A stretch of DNA of 64,000 nt from Evansella halocellulosilytica (GCF_002335745.1 NZ_NIST01000001.1:3658354-3722353); one strand, 5' to 3'; positions 9,377 to 18,590 are shown, numbered from the stretch's first letter. Translations and numbers: made by a program. The notes: generated by a model from the sequence alone, not told the origin.

Positions 9377-10927
9377 TTATTCACTTATTAATCCTTCTTT
9401 TTCTAAATAGTCCCTTGCAACAATATATGCATCATCGTCGTCATAATCAACTCTGTAATTCATCTCTTGCATTTCACGTTCTGAGATTTTACCAGACAAT
9501 TTATTTAGAATTTCTTCAATCTCAGGGTGCTCTTCTAGAACTTCTTCTCTAAACAATGGGGCGCCATTATAAGGCGGAAAGAAATTTAGATCATCCTGTA
9601 ATACGACTAGATTATATTCAATCATATATGCATCTGTTGAGTACGCATCGATAACTTGGACATCTCCAGAGACTAAAGCTCCTGAACGCAAACCAGCATC
9701 CATTGTTTGGACATTCGCAAGATCTAAGTCATATAATTGTTGAACACCTAAATAGCCGTCCATACGGTCAGAGAACTCATGAGTAAAACCAGCAGTAAGT
9801 TCGTCTTCAACTTCGGTTAAATCTGAAATTGTTTCTAATTGATGTTCTTCAGCAACTTCCTCTGTAACAGCTAAAGCATACGTGTTTTGATAGCCAAACG
9901 GTTCTAGAAAAACAAGATTATATTCGTCGTACATTCCATCTCTAGCATGAGCAAAAGCTTCCATTGGATCATTACTCTCAATATCTTCTTCTAATAAATT
10001 CGCAATCGCTGTTCCAGTAAACTCGAAGTACCCATCCAAATCCCCATTGAGTAATGCTTGGAAAACGATGTCTGTATTCCCTAATCGAGGTTCAATTTCG
10101 ACCGAGATATCAGATTCATTTTCAATTAACAGTTTGTACATGTTAATAATAATTTCTGGTTCTGCACCGAGCTTTCCTCCAATAACGATCATCTCTTCAT
10201 GATGGTCTCCAGACGAAAAAGTAATATCTCGCAACACTGGACTTAAAACAACAAGGACTGCTACTGATACAACGATGATAAATGGTTTAATTGTTCGGCC
10301 AGCAGACTTTTTTTCAGTAAACCTTAATACTGCATCAAAGAAAAGTGCGAGTAATGCTGCTGGAATCGCACCTAACAAAATATAATAACTGTTATTTCTT
10401 TGTATCCCTAACATGATCAGGTCGCCTAAGCCACCTGCACCGATTAAGGCAGCTAAAGTTGCAGTTCCGACAATTAAAACCATAGACGTACGAATACCAG
10501 CCATAATCATCGGCATTGCAAGCGGGAGTTGAATTTTATTCAGTTGTTTAAATGTACCCATACCCATACCTCTAGAGGCTTCCATTAGTGATGGATCTAC
10601 TTCATTAATACCTGTATATGTATTTCGTAAAATAGGCAATAATCCGTATGCAGTTAAAGCGACGATCGCAGGAGCTGTCCCAATGCCAAGCAAAGGAATC
10701 ATAAAGCCTAACAAAGCTAAACTTGGTATCGTTTGTAAAACAGCAGATGTTCCTATTACAGATTCGGCAAATCGTTTTTGTTTTGATAAGTAAATACCTA
10801 ATGGAACAGCAATAAATACTGCTAGAAGCAAAGAAATTAATGACATATGTATGTGTTCCCATGAAGCCTGAACCAATAAGTCGTTACGCTGCAGAAGCAA
10901 GTTCCAAAATGTTTGTATTTGTCCCAT
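9377..10927 (-). CDS. opuFB: Glycine betaine/compatible-solute ABC permease fused to binding protein (OpuF type)
   Basis: A 516-residue fusion. Residues about 1-215 are a BPD_transp_1 permease with five or six helices and the EAA-like loop (EASRGMGMGTFKQLNKIQLPLAMP). After a further helix (about 213-232) residues 245-515 form an OpuAC-type substrate-binding domain (IGGKLGAEPEIIINMYKLL, NGDLDGYFEFTGTA, DAYSTDAYMI) displayed outside the membrane. The fused layout is that of the OpuF and some OpuC-like importers for glycine betaine, choline-derived and other osmolytes. The binding domain is strongly acidic (for example YDDDDAYI), fitting a halotolerant or alkaliphilic host. The start is adjacent to the ATPase stop, with GGGAGG inside that gene. 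The exact solute is not decidable from sequence. Confidence 0.88.
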   Translation of the reverse strand: MGQIQTFWNLLLQRNDLLVQASWEHIHMSLISLLLAVFIAVPLGIYLSKQKRFAESVIGTSAVLQTIPSLALLGFMIPLLGIGTAPAIVALTAYGLLPILRNTYTGINEVDPSLMEASRGMGMGTFKQLNKIQLPLAMPMIMAGIRTSMVLIVGTATLAALIGAGGLGDLIMLGIQRNNSYYILLGAIPAALLALFFDAVLRFTEKKSAGRTIKPFIIVVSVAVLVVLSPVLRDITFSSGDHHEEMIVIGGKLGAEPEIIINMYKLLIENESDISVEIEPRLGNTDIVFQALLNGDLDGYFEFTGTAIANLLEEDIESNDPMEAFAHARDGMYDEYNLVFLEPFGYQNTYALAVTEEVAEEHQLETISDLTEVEDELTAGFTHEFSDRMDGYLGVQQLYDLDLANVQTMDAGLRSGALVSGDVQVIDAYSTDAYMIEYNLVVLQDDLNFFPPYNGAPLFREEVLEEHPEIEEILNKLSGKISEREMQEMNYRVDYDDDDAYIVARDYLEKEGLISE

Positions 10928-11986
10928 TTAGACAAGCCTCCCATCATGAAGTTCCCCTTCTAAATAAAAGGTAATATCCTTTAAGGAAACCGTTCCTGTC
11001 AACTTATCATTTCTTGTAACGGGCAAAACGACCATATCAGTCTTCTTAAACGCACGTATTGCGTCTCTTAATGTACTATCCTCATGTAAAGTTTGTTCAA
11101 AATCGGTGTTTATCACTCCTTCATTGTACAAACCAACAAAAGCTCCGCTAGAATCTGCTACAAATTTTTGATCGTTAGGTGAAACGGATGATAAACCTTC
11201 TTCACTCACAACCCAGTGTGATTCTTCAAGAAGAAGATGTTTTAGTTTTACATGTAAGGGATCCTTTCTGTCTCCTAAAAATTCATTTACAAATTCATCT
11301 TTTGGTTCATGTAACAACTGTTCAGGAGTATCGATTTGAACAATTCCGCCCTCTTTCATGACACAAATTGTATCTCCTAATGCTAAGGCTTCATCCATAT
11401 CGTGTGTGACAAATAGGATCGTTTTTTTTATTTCTTTTTGAAGCTGTCTTATATCTTTTTGTAATTGTTCACGACTTATAGGGTCTAACGCACTAAATGG
11501 TTCATCCATTAAAATAATATCAGGATCACCTGCCAACGCGCGGATTACACCGACACGCTGCTGTTGGCCACCTGATAACTCATTTGGTTTTTTTGTCCGA
11601 TATGTATCCAGGTCCAGCCCAACCATCGACATTAATTCATCAACACGTTGACGAATATTTGCTTTAGGCCATTTTTTTAACTCAGGAACAACCGCAATGT
11701 TTTCTTCAATCGTCATATGTGGAAAAAGGGCAATTTGCTGAAGTACATAGCCTATATTCCAACGAAGTTTTTTTATATCCATTTCTTGAATGTTTTCGCC
11801 GTTAATTTTTATAGAACCTTCAGTAGGGTCAATAAGCCTGTTGACCATTTTCATTGTTGTCGTTTTTCCACAACCGCTCGGTCCAATTAAAACAAAGAAG
11901 TCTCCTTCCTTCACTGTAAAGTCAATTCCTTTAATTGCTTCAGTGCCGTCTGGAAACGTTTTCTTCACTCCTGTAAAGTTGATCAT
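10928..11986 (-). CDS. opuFA: Compatible-solute ABC transporter ATPase (OpuF type)
   Basis: Energising subunit for the fused permease/binding protein directly downstream. Walker A GPSGCGKTT, signature LSGGQQQR, Walker B IILMDEPFSALDP and a switch His (VTHD) are present, and the C-terminal 110 residues resemble a CBS pair (ADSSGAFVGLY, TDMVVLPVTRNDKLTGTVSLKDI), as in OpuA/OpuC ATPases that sense ionic strength. I chose the ATG at 11986 (protein starts MINFTGVKKTF), because AAAGGAG lies eight bases before it; the GTG eight codons earlier has no site. That gives 352 residues. A TTGAAC/TAGATT pair about 60-80 bases upstream could be the promoter. Confidence 0.9.
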   Translation of the reverse strand: MINFTGVKKTFPDGTEAIKGIDFTVKEGDFFVLIGPSGCGKTTTMKMVNRLIDPTEGSIKINGENIQEMDIKKLRWNIGYVLQQIALFPHMTIEENIAVVPELKKWPKANIRQRVDELMSMVGLDLDTYRTKKPNELSGGQQQRVGVIRALAGDPDIILMDEPFSALDPISREQLQKDIRQLQKEIKKTILFVTHDMDEALALGDTICVMKEGGIVQIDTPEQLLHEPKDEFVNEFLGDRKDPLHVKLKHLLLEESHWVVSEEGLSSVSPNDQKFVADSSGAFVGLYNEGVINTDFEQTLHEDSTLRDAIRAFKKTDMVVLPVTRNDKLTGTVSLKDITFYLEGELHDGRLV

Positions 11987-12062
11987 GATTACGACTCCTT
12001 TCAAGTGCACCTATCCATGTAAAAATGAGTGAAAAAATGTTAATCTATATTCTTGTAGTGCG

Positions 12063-12205
12063 TGTTCAAAAAGGGTGACAAAAAAAGCGAGTATATCAAG
12101 GCCACTAAGTTTTGAGTCGCGGAACGTATGGTGTTATAACGTGAGTAACGGAGATACGAGACAACTTAGAGATACGAAAGCAATTTTTCCCGGACTTTTT
12201 GAACA
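12063..12205. repeat. 143-base element with 11-bp terminal inverted repeats (MITE-like)
   Basis: TGTTCAAAAAG at 12063-12073 is exactly matched in inverse by CTTTTTGAACA at 12195-12205. The interior is less AT-rich than its surroundings and codes for nothing convincing. Size and structure fit a miniature inverted-repeat element inserted between the OpuF operon and the small membrane-protein gene. No second copy lies in this window. Confidence 0.55.
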
Positions 12206-12301
12206 TCCTCTTGTAAAAAATAATATCATCTTTTTATATCACATTGAATACAATACTAAACTCTTTTTATGAAGAGACAACCTTTTATTCGGAGGTAGGA
12301 A

Positions 12302-12478
12302 ATGTTAAAAAAACGTTCATTTATCATTGTATTAGCGATCGTTTATTTAATTTCTGGTATTGGTAACCTTGTTGGTTTATTACTAGGGTTCATGCCTATT
12401 GTCTATTTATCACTTCCTGTTTTTATCGCTGGTACAATTGGATTATTTTATTTAAATATGTCCTATAAAAAAACTTGA
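12302..12478 (+). CDS. Small membrane protein, 58 residues
   Basis: An ATG with GGAGG ten bases upstream opens a 58-codon frame (MLKKRSFIIVLAIVYLISG...). It encodes a short positive N-terminus and two hydrophobic segments (about residues 7-27 and 31-52) separated by a short turn, ending MSYKKT, so both tails are probably cytoplasmic. I do not recognise the family. It is on the plus strand, between the inverted-repeat element and a convergent tiny gene. The strong ribosome site and membrane-like composition support it being real. Confidence 0.6.
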   Translation: MLKKRSFIIVLAIVYLISGIGNLVGLLLGFMPIVYLSLPVFIAGTIGLFYLNMSYKKT

Positions 12479-12506
12479 TATTATTGCATTTTTAAATAAA
12501 TGATTG

Positions 12507-12608
12507 TTAGTCTTTTCTCTTACTGATTTTTTTGTGCTTTTCCTTAGCTTTTTTGAGTATAATTTGATATTCAATTACGGTACGTGAAATATTACTTTGG
12601 AATTTCAT
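12507..12608 (-). CDS. Very small basic protein, 33 residues
   Basis: An ATG preceded by AAGAGGTGAAGTC opens a 33-codon frame (MKFQSNISRTVIEYQIILKK...) rich in Lys in its second half. It reads as one amphipathic helix with a basic tail. The family is not recognised; size and charge recall small basic regulators of Bacillus such as the Fbp proteins, but no alignment was possible. It lies downstream of the ypwA terminator and so needs its own promoter. Confidence 0.45.
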   Translation of the reverse strand: MKFQSNISRTVIEYQIILKKAKEKHKKISKRKD

Positions 12609-12639
12609 GACTTCACCTCTTAGTTAAAATGAAAAAACA

Positions 12640-12680
12640 AAAAACACATGAGTTTTCAATATGAGAACACATGTGTTTTT
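12640..12680 (-). terminator. ypwA terminator
   Basis: AAAAACACATG and CATGTGTTTTT form an 11-bp perfect stem with extra pairing inside the loop. It follows the ypwA stop by about 20 bases and has T-runs on both strands. Confidence 0.75.
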
Positions 12681-12702
12681 CGTATATTCATAATCTTTAT
12701 GA

Positions 12703-14211
12703 TTAAAGATGATAAACAGCGTGATATTTATCTCGTAAATAATTAATTAAGTAAGAGGCGTTGATCTCTTCTCCAGTTGTATCCTTTAATATCTCTAATG
12801 GCTCTTTGCTCTTTCCATATTGATGAACGTGCTTAGTGAGCCATTCTTTAATTGGAGATAGATTACCTTGACGTAGCAATTCATCAAAGTTTTCGATATC
12901 TTTATCCATTGCGTTTTTAAGCTGTGCAGCATAAACATATCCGAGAGCATAGGATGGGAAGTATCCGAATAATCCACCAGACCAATGTACATCTTGTAAT
13001 ACACCTTCTCCATCATGTGATGGTCGGATACCAAGAAGCTCTTCCATTTTATTATTCCATGCTTCTGGTAAGTCTTTTACTTCTAGTTCTCCATTTATTA
13101 GTGCTTTCTCTAATTCATACCTTAAAATAATATGCAAAGAATACGTCATCTCGTCCGCTTCAATACGAATTAGCGACGGACCAGCTACATTAATCCCGCG
13201 ATAATACGTTTCAAGGTCGATATTATCAAACTGTCCAGGAGCAGACTCCTTTAATAGATCATAATATTTTTCCCAGAATGCTTTATTTCTTCCTACGAAG
13301 TTTTCCCAAAATAGTGACTGTGATTCATGGATTCCCATCGATGTACCTCTGCATAAAGGTGTTCCAACAAATTTCGTATCAATATTTTGCTCATAAAGCG
13401 CGTGTCCGCCTTCGTGAATCGTACCAAATACCGCTGTTCTAAAATCATTTTCATCATACTTTGTTGTCACACGAACATCACCAGGATTTAAGCTGATAGC
13501 AAATGGGTGCACGGTTGTATCTAATCGTCCTGCTTCAAAATCATAATTCATCGCTTTTAATATTTCTTTATTTAATGCTTCCTGGTTTTTCTCCGAGAAA
13601 GGCTTGAATAAAAAGTCAGTCTCTGGCTTATTTGTTGCTTCGGTCACGACCTTTACTAAAGGAACAATCCCCTCTTTCAACTGACCAAATACTCTGTCAA
13701 TCGTTTCTACAGTTAAGCCTGGTTCATAATCATCTAATAACGCATTGTATTTATTCCCTTCGTAACCGACCCACTCAACATATTTCCGATTATAATCGAC
13801 AATTTTTTCCAAGTAATCTTGAAAAGAAGCAAAATCTCCTTTCCCTTTCGATTGTTCCCATGCTGCTTCAGCATTTGCTGTTAACACAACATAATCTTGA
13901 TATTCTTTTTCGGGAATATTTTCAAATTTCTTTAGGCGCTTCTCACACTCTAATACAGATGCTTTCGTAACATCTTCTAATTCATTCCACGTATTTGCCT
14001 CTTTAAGATTCTTTATGTACTGCTTCATTTGCTCTGAAGTCGACATGCGGAAAACTTCAGAAGACAGCGTACCAAGTACTTCTGACCTCTGCGGTACCCC
14101 TTTTCTCGGAGCTCCTGTTCGAAGATCCCATGCTGCTAACCCAGCAGCTTCTTGAAAGTCCATCATTTTCTTTACATAGCTTTTAAACTGCTCGACTGAT
14201 TCTTTTCCCAA
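12703..14211 (-). CDS. ypwA: Metallocarboxypeptidase, M32 family (YpwA)
   Basis: Zinc or cobalt carboxypeptidase of family M32 that trims C-terminal residues from peptides in the cytosol, functioning as a homodimer. It is 502 residues, the standard length. The metal motif HEGGH (in FGTIHEGGHALYE) lies at about residue 266, and the family motifs HPFAISLNPGDVRVTTKYDE, GIHESQSLFWEN and IRIEADEMTYSLHIILRYELE follow in the correct order. The TTG start at 14211 has GAGGAGG seven bases before it. It appears to be a single-gene unit. Confidence 0.94.
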   Translation of the reverse strand: MGKESVEQFKSYVKKMMDFQEAAGLAAWDLRTGAPRKGVPQRSEVLGTLSSEVFRMSTSEQMKQYIKNLKEANTWNELEDVTKASVLECEKRLKKFENIPEKEYQDYVVLTANAEAAWEQSKGKGDFASFQDYLEKIVDYNRKYVEWVGYEGNKYNALLDDYEPGLTVETIDRVFGQLKEGIVPLVKVVTEATNKPETDFLFKPFSEKNQEALNKEILKAMNYDFEAGRLDTTVHPFAISLNPGDVRVTTKYDENDFRTAVFGTIHEGGHALYEQNIDTKFVGTPLCRGTSMGIHESQSLFWENFVGRNKAFWEKYYDLLKESAPGQFDNIDLETYYRGINVAGPSLIRIEADEMTYSLHIILRYELEKALINGELEVKDLPEAWNNKMEELLGIRPSHDGEGVLQDVHWSGGLFGYFPSYALGYVYAAQLKNAMDKDIENFDELLRQGNLSPIKEWLTKHVHQYGKSKEPLEILKDTTGEEINASYLINYLRDKYHAVYHL

Positions 14212-14304
14212 AATAGTTCCTCCTCATATATTTAGTTTTACTCCTTTTATAATCATAACCTAAATTGATTTATATTTCAGTATATTTAACTTTGTGTTTG
14301 TAGT

Positions 14305-14333
14305 TTGTATAACGCTTCTTCATAGCCTATAAT
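14305..14333 (+). promoter_or_regulatory. Sigma-A promoter of the HesB-like gene
   Basis: TTGTAT at 14305 and TATAAT at 14328 with a 17-base spacer, 45 bases upstream of the start codon. Confidence 0.6.
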
Positions 14334-14377
14334 AGAATTTTGATGTTGTTTCACATTCATAATGAGGAGGAAACCAA

Positions 14378-14680
14378 ATGGATTTAACGGTCACACAATC
14401 AGCCATAAATTTTTATAAACATGAAATGCAATTGCAAAAAGGTGATTTCTTAACTTTGTTTGTCAGAGTTGGGGGAGTTGGATCTGGTGGATTTTCTGCG
14501 GGCGTTTATCAAGGCAAGCCTGATAACGAATATAAACAACAAATCATTCATGGCATTTCCTTCTGTGTAAGTGAAGATGATGAGTGGTATTTCGATGGGA
14601 TGGTTATCGATTATAATTCAGATAAACAAGAGATGACTTTTACGAATCACAAAATAGAAGATGTCACAAATCCTAATTAA
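14378..14680 (+). CDS. HesB/YneR-like domain protein
   Basis: A 100-residue member of the HesB/IscA fold family. It starts MDLTVTQSAINFYKHEM and contains LFVRVGGVGSGGFSAGV and HGISFCVSEDDEWYFDGMVIDY. The three conserved cysteines of true A-type Fe-S carriers are absent (only one Cys), as in B. subtilis YneR, so an Fe-S scaffold role is not expected. The function of this branch is unknown. The ATG has GAGGAGG upstream, and a convergent terminator follows at once. Confidence 0.8.
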   Translation: MDLTVTQSAINFYKHEMQLQKGDFLTLFVRVGGVGSGGFSAGVYQGKPDNEYKQQIIHGISFCVSEDDEWYFDGMVIDYNSDKQEMTFTNHKIEDVTNPN

Positions 14681-14709
14681 AACCGGGCGTCAAACATACG
14701 CCCGGTTTT
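14679..14709. terminator. Bidirectional terminator between yneR-like gene and moaA
   Basis: AAAACCGGGCGT and ACGCCCGGTTTT form a 12-bp perfect stem with a seven-base loop and T-runs on both strands, in the 30-base gap between convergent genes. Confidence 0.9.
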
Positions 14710-14710
14710 A

Positions 14711-15730
14711 TTATCCTCCTATATGACTCATTTCAATTTTTTTAAATTCTTGACTTTCCGTATGCTTAAGACGCTCTTCAGAATAACGATCATCTCTTTT
14801 TTCCCAAATCGATTGAATGTAAGAAACGAGTTGCTCTTCGGTCGCACCGGAGCGTAATATATGACGAAGATCATGACCATCTGATGCAAATAAGCAAGTG
14901 ACTAGTTTTCCATCAGCAGATAGTCTTGCTCTTGAGCATGTTGAACAAAATGCATCTGTAACAGATGAAATGATACCAATTTCATGGTCTGATCCTTTAT
15001 ATTTAAAGCGATCGGCAACTTCCCCAGTATAGTTCGGATCAACAGGTTCAAGAGGCATTTCTGCATGGATCATATTAAATATTTCTTTTTTGCTAATGAC
15101 ATGATCTAACTTCCAGCCATTCGTATTGCCTACATCCATGTATTCAATGAAACGTAAAATTGCTTTCGTTTCTTTAAAGTGACGAGCCATCGGTAAAATA
15201 TCATCATCATTCATCCCGCGTTTTACGACCATATTAACTTTCACTTGCATCCCGTGTTCTAAAGCGTCGTCAATCCCTGCTAACACTTGACTAACACCAA
15301 TATCCCGACCATTAATATAACGGAATTTTTCGTCGTTTAAAGAGTCTAAACTAATCGTAACTCGATGGAGACCTGCTTCCTTTAGCTCAGCTGCATAACG
15401 GGGCAATAGTGACCCGTTTGTCGTCATCGCGATGTCGTCGATGCCATCGATTTCATTTAGTTGTTTCATTAATAAAGGCAAGTCTTTACGCATTAATGGC
15501 TCTCCTCCTGTAATACGTAATTTCTTTACCCCGGCTATTTTCACAAACAATCTAGACAAATACGCTATTTCTTCAAAAGATAATATCTCCTTTTTAGGAA
15601 GAAATTGATAATCTTTATCAAAAATTTCAGGTGGCATACAATAGCGACAGCGAAAATTACAACGATCCGTCACTGATATTCTTAAATCCCTCAAAGGTCT
15701 GCCAAGGCGATCTTTTAATATTGATTTCAT
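14711..15730 (-). CDS. moaA: GTP 3',8-cyclase (molybdenum cofactor biosynthesis)
   Basis: Radical-SAM enzyme that, with MoaC, makes cyclic pyranopterin monophosphate from GTP, the first step of molybdopterin synthesis. The N-terminal cluster motif CNFRCRYC, the SAM-site GGEP ([13 protein letters not shown]) and the C-terminal second-cluster cysteines ([11 protein letters not shown] ... CLF) are present; 339 residues is normal. Here it is a lone gene, without moaB/moaC or other cofactor genes nearby, but the window holds a likely customer: the molybdenum/tungsten formate dehydrogenase at 56.8-59.8 kb. AAGGGGGGAAGG precedes the ATG. Confidence 0.95.
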   Translation of the reverse strand: MKSILKDRLGRPLRDLRISVTDRCNFRCRYCMPPEIFDKDYQFLPKKEILSFEEIAYLSRLFVKIAGVKKLRITGGEPLMRKDLPLLMKQLNEIDGIDDIAMTTNGSLLPRYAAELKEAGLHRVTISLDSLNDEKFRYINGRDIGVSQVLAGIDDALEHGMQVKVNMVVKRGMNDDDILPMARHFKETKAILRFIEYMDVGNTNGWKLDHVISKKEIFNMIHAEMPLEPVDPNYTGEVADRFKYKGSDHEIGIISSVTDAFCSTCSRARLSADGKLVTCLFASDGHDLRHILRSGATEEQLVSYIQSIWEKRDDRYSEERLKHTESQEFKKIEMSHIGG

Positions 15731-15832
15731 GACCTTCCCCCCTTAACACCTTTATTATACTTGTTCCAATAAAGCAGTTAAAGAGGGGTTTTAAGTTTTA
15801 TATGTTTTCAAAGGCAAATTTGTACTACTTCA

Positions 15833-16075
15833 TTATCGTTTTGCTTCTTCAACTTGGTTTTCAAGTTGTTCAATTAGCGTTGATGAGTAATCTACAAATT
15901 GATGATCAAGATCATATTTTTTTGCCATTTCTAATTGGTTCTTTGCATCATCAAGGGCTTTAGTAGCTGTTTGCAGTTGATCTGGGTCCATACTCATTGT
16001 CGCACTTCCAACCATTTTTTGAGCTGCTTTAATAGCCATTTCTATTTGCTGAATATTATTAAAAGGCTCTGACAT
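15833..16075 (-). CDS. DUF2564-like small helical protein
   Basis: An 80-residue, mostly helical, acidic protein (MSEPFNNIQQIEMAIKAAQK..., with SMDPDQLQTATKALDDAKNQLEMAKK). It resembles the Bacillaceae-specific DUF2564 family from memory; function unknown. I start it at the second of two close ATGs (16075), which has AGAGAGG nine bases away; a longer frame upstream has no ribosome site. Confidence 0.65.
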   Translation of the reverse strand: MSEPFNNIQQIEMAIKAAQKMVGSATMSMDPDQLQTATKALDDAKNQLEMAKKYDLDHQFVDYSSTLIEQLENQVEEAKR

Positions 16076-16139
16076 TTTCATCTTCCTCTCTTTAAAAAGA
16101 TCTTTTACATATAGTTTCCAAAAACATGTCATTCATACT

Positions 16140-16430
16140 ATTTAATTAAGTATCCGCCCGTAAAACGGGCAGTTTTAATTTCGCCCTATAAGGGCACTTT
16201 ACCACCCGAGTCCCTTAAGGGACCTTATTTAAGTTGGTCCGTGTCATTAATTTTTCGAGGATATCCCTTTTCATAATCATATAGAATTCGTAATCGCTAT
16301 AGGCGGACGCTTTCACTCCAAAGCACAAGTGCGACATCTACTCGTGCTGCACTTCGTTTGCATTCGTAGTGTCTTCTTTGCTGCGGGCAATGCTTCAACT
16401 TCCTAGATGTCACACTGTGTGCACCTAGGG
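16140..16430. repeat. GC-rich dispersed repeat, copy 3, and surrounding gap
   Basis: The gap 16076-16796 has no gene I can support. It opens with small perfect hairpins (CCCGTAAAACGGG; GCCCTATAAGGGC; GTCCCTTAAGGGAC). GGCGGACGCTTTC (16302) recurs inverted at 54379. The 52 bases 16329-16380 are identical to 54552-54603, and an inverted diverged copy lies at 38829-38890. The stretch 16431-16740 is plain AT-rich sequence. Confidence 0.75.
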
Positions 16431-16744
16431 GATTTTCGACGATTGCTTTTCCCGCCTGAGTCACCGCCTGGCGCTCTTAATGATGGCATTTAACATCCGA
16501 TTAGCATACATAGAAAAAACGAGTTGGGGGAAGTTGTATCTCATTAAAGGGCTTTTGTTATCAAAGAAACTTATGTTCATTTCGTATCCATCATTTAAGA
16601 AAATAAATGTTCAGGAGTCGGATGAGTATTTGGACTACAAAACGAAAAGTTTGTGAGATGAAAGGTTTGTAGCATTTGCAGTGGAAGTCTCAATCATTAT
16701 ACCTTTATCAGAATAAAAGACTCTTTAAACAGCCAAATAAAAAA

Positions 16745-16788
16745 AAGACTGGCTCAAGCAAATTTTTTACGCTTACGAGACAGTCTTC
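16745..16788 (-). terminator. ypsC terminator
   Basis: Minus-strand stem of AAGACTG/CAGTCTT extended by partial pairing, followed by a run of eight Ts, nine bases after the ypsC stop. Confidence 0.7.
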
Positions 16789-16796
16789 AATATAAA

Positions 16797-17939
16797 TTAT
16801 TTATTTAACTTTGGAGGCCGCTTCCCCCAATACTGATAGTAATCAGTCCTGATGTTTCCATTATACAGCTTTCTTTTTTTCGTTGCTTTTTGTCCGTACA
16901 CTTTTTCAAAATGAGGGTACGAAGTAATGATGTATACTGACCATGTGTTGAGTGGTTTAAATGTCATCCCCATCTGGCGGTATAAATTTTCCACATACGC
17001 TCGTTCATTCATCCGTTCACCATAAGGAGGGTTTCCAACGATCACTCCATATTCCTCATTTGTTCGAAAATCTTTTACTTGCATTTGCTTAAATTGGATT
17101 AAATCAGGAAATCCGGCTTCGATTGCATTGTTCTTTGCTAGTTCAATCATTTTATGATCGTTATCAGAACCTACAATATTAAGAGGTTGATCATACTTTG
17201 CTAAATCTTCTGCTTCTTCCAATGCACGGTCGATCCATCCTTGTTCATACCAATCCCACTGTTCAAAAGCAAAGTCACGATTAATTCCAGGAGCAATATT
17301 TTGCCCTATCATCGCCGCTTCAATTGCCAAAGTACCTGATCCGCAAAATGGGTCATAAAATGGCCGGTCAGGATGCCAATTCGTTAATTTAATCATTGCT
17401 GCAGCTAACGTCTCTTTTAAAGGAGCTTCATTATGTAAATAACGATACCCTCGTTTATGAAGGCCTGTTCCACTTGCATCAATCGTTAATGTCGCTTTGT
17501 CTTTTAATAATGCAACCTCGATACGGTGCAGCGGTCCTTGCTCTTCAAACCAGTCAATATGGTAACTTTGCTTTAAGCTTTCGACAACAGCTTTTTTTAC
17601 GATAGCCTGGCAGTCAGAAATACTGAATAACTTTGACTTGACGGAACGGCCGATTACAGGAAATTCTGCATCTTTTGTAATGTATTCAGACCAAGGTAAC
17701 GCTTTCGTCTTTTCAAACAATTCTTCAAATGTTTCGGCATGGAACTCTCCAATAATCACCTTTATGCGATCAGCAGTACGTAGCCATAAGTTTGCACGTG
17801 CTATTCCGACAGAATCTGTTTCAAAAATAACTTTCCCATTTTCAACTTGTACATTTTCATAGCCTAGCTCACGAACTTCATTTGCAACAATCGCCTCTAA
17901 CCCCATTGCTGCAGTTGCAATTAATTTAACTGTTTTCAC
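16797..17939 (-). CDS. ypsC: THUMP-domain 23S rRNA/RNA N2-guanine methyltransferase (YpsC, RlmL-like)
   Basis: SAM-dependent RNA methyltransferase, 380 residues. The N-terminal 155 residues are a ferredoxin-like plus THUMP RNA-binding region; the catalytic Rossmann domain has the SAM segment FYDPFCGSGTLAIEAA and the NPPY motif (GNPPYGERMNE), the signature of N2-guanine modification as in RlmL/TrmN-like enzymes. The GTG start at 17939 has TAGGTG. It lies directly downstream of the RNase P RNA as in B. subtilis. The modified nucleotide in Bacillus is not established by the sequence. Confidence 0.9.
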   Translation of the reverse strand: MKTVKLIATAAMGLEAIVANEVRELGYENVQVENGKVIFETDSVGIARANLWLRTADRIKVIIGEFHAETFEELFEKTKALPWSEYITKDAEFPVIGRSVKSKLFSISDCQAIVKKAVVESLKQSYHIDWFEEQGPLHRIEVALLKDKATLTIDASGTGLHKRGYRYLHNEAPLKETLAAAMIKLTNWHPDRPFYDPFCGSGTLAIEAAMIGQNIAPGINRDFAFEQWDWYEQGWIDRALEEAEDLAKYDQPLNIVGSDNDHKMIELAKNNAIEAGFPDLIQFKQMQVKDFRTNEEYGVIVGNPPYGERMNERAYVENLYRQMGMTFKPLNTWSVYIITSYPHFEKVYGQKATKKRKLYNGNIRTDYYQYWGKRPPKLNK

Positions 17940-18031
17940 TTTTTCACCTACTTTAATTCAAATGCTTACACATATCATCTTTTTATTATAAACCAGTGAT
18001 ACATTCCGTTATGAAAATGAATCTTTAAAGA

Positions 18032-18054
18032 AAGCTCGGCAATATGCCGAGCTT
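18032..18054. repeat. Perfect hairpin between rnpB and ypsC
   Basis: AAGCTCGGCA and TGCCGAGCTT form a perfect 10-bp stem with a three-base loop, about 90 bases upstream of the ypsC start. It has no clear T-run on the minus strand, so it may be an RNA-processing or attenuation structure rather than a terminator. Confidence 0.6.
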
Positions 18055-18091
18055 AATATACAGATTATAAATGATGAACTATTTTATGTAA

Positions 18092-18124
18092 AAGAAAACT
18101 CCACGAATTAGTCGAGGAGCTTTG
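18092..18124 (-). terminator. rnpB terminator
   Basis: Minus-strand stem CTCCTCGA...TCGTGGAG followed by TTTTCTTTT, immediately after the 3' end of the RNase P RNA. Confidence 0.7.
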
Positions 18125-18129
18125 TTACG

Positions 18130-18545
18130 ACACCAAGTGTGTTTTATAAGCCATGTTCTGTGCTTTCGTACTGCAAACGGGCAGTCATCCCTCGTACGAA
18201 AGTGATAATCATCTATCTACAGACAACTCCTCATTGTCTGTCCCTCATTCTGTTCAATTCCTTCCTGAGGGTGCCCCTACCAAATTTTGGGTTTCTCACT
18301 CGTGGGGTTTACCTCGTTCCACTCTGATCATTTCTAATCAGACTTCGTCACTGTGGCACTTTCAAGGTATATATACCATATTCATAGGAACTTAGGTATA
18401 TTCCCTGCCGTTAGTTCAGTCATAACCGAACTACCCTAGCTTATGACTTCGCTAGGCACGAACACTACAGTCATCGCAGACTGTGTGAGCATGGACTTTC
18501 CTCTACACGAAAACGTGCAGCGATTATCCAAACACAAATGGTTGT
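18130..18545 (-). ncRNA. rnpB: RNase P RNA, Bacillus (B) type
   Basis: Catalytic RNA that matures tRNA 5' ends with the RnpA protein. On the minus strand the universally conserved blocks appear in order: TAATCGCTGC and GAGGAAAGTCCATGCTC at the 5' side, GTAGTGTTCGTGCCTAGCGAA, GAAAGTGCCACAGTGACGAA, GTGGAACGAGGTAAACCCC, GAGAAACCCAAAATTTGGTA, and the 3' GTTTGCAGTACGA and ACATGGCTTATA. The stretch between GTAGGGG and GGACAGACAATG fits the B-type P10.1/P15.1-like organisation. The ends are estimated by comparison with the remembered B. subtilis RNA and may be off by a few bases. Confidence 0.95.
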
Positions 18546-18590
18546 CTTTTGAGCGACAAAATTTATTATACCACAAGAAATAACACAGGA

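Noticed and set aside
18032-18130. A tRNA gene near rnpB
   Set aside because: No cloverleaf or TTCGANNC element fits; the sequence is explained by a terminator and a hairpin.
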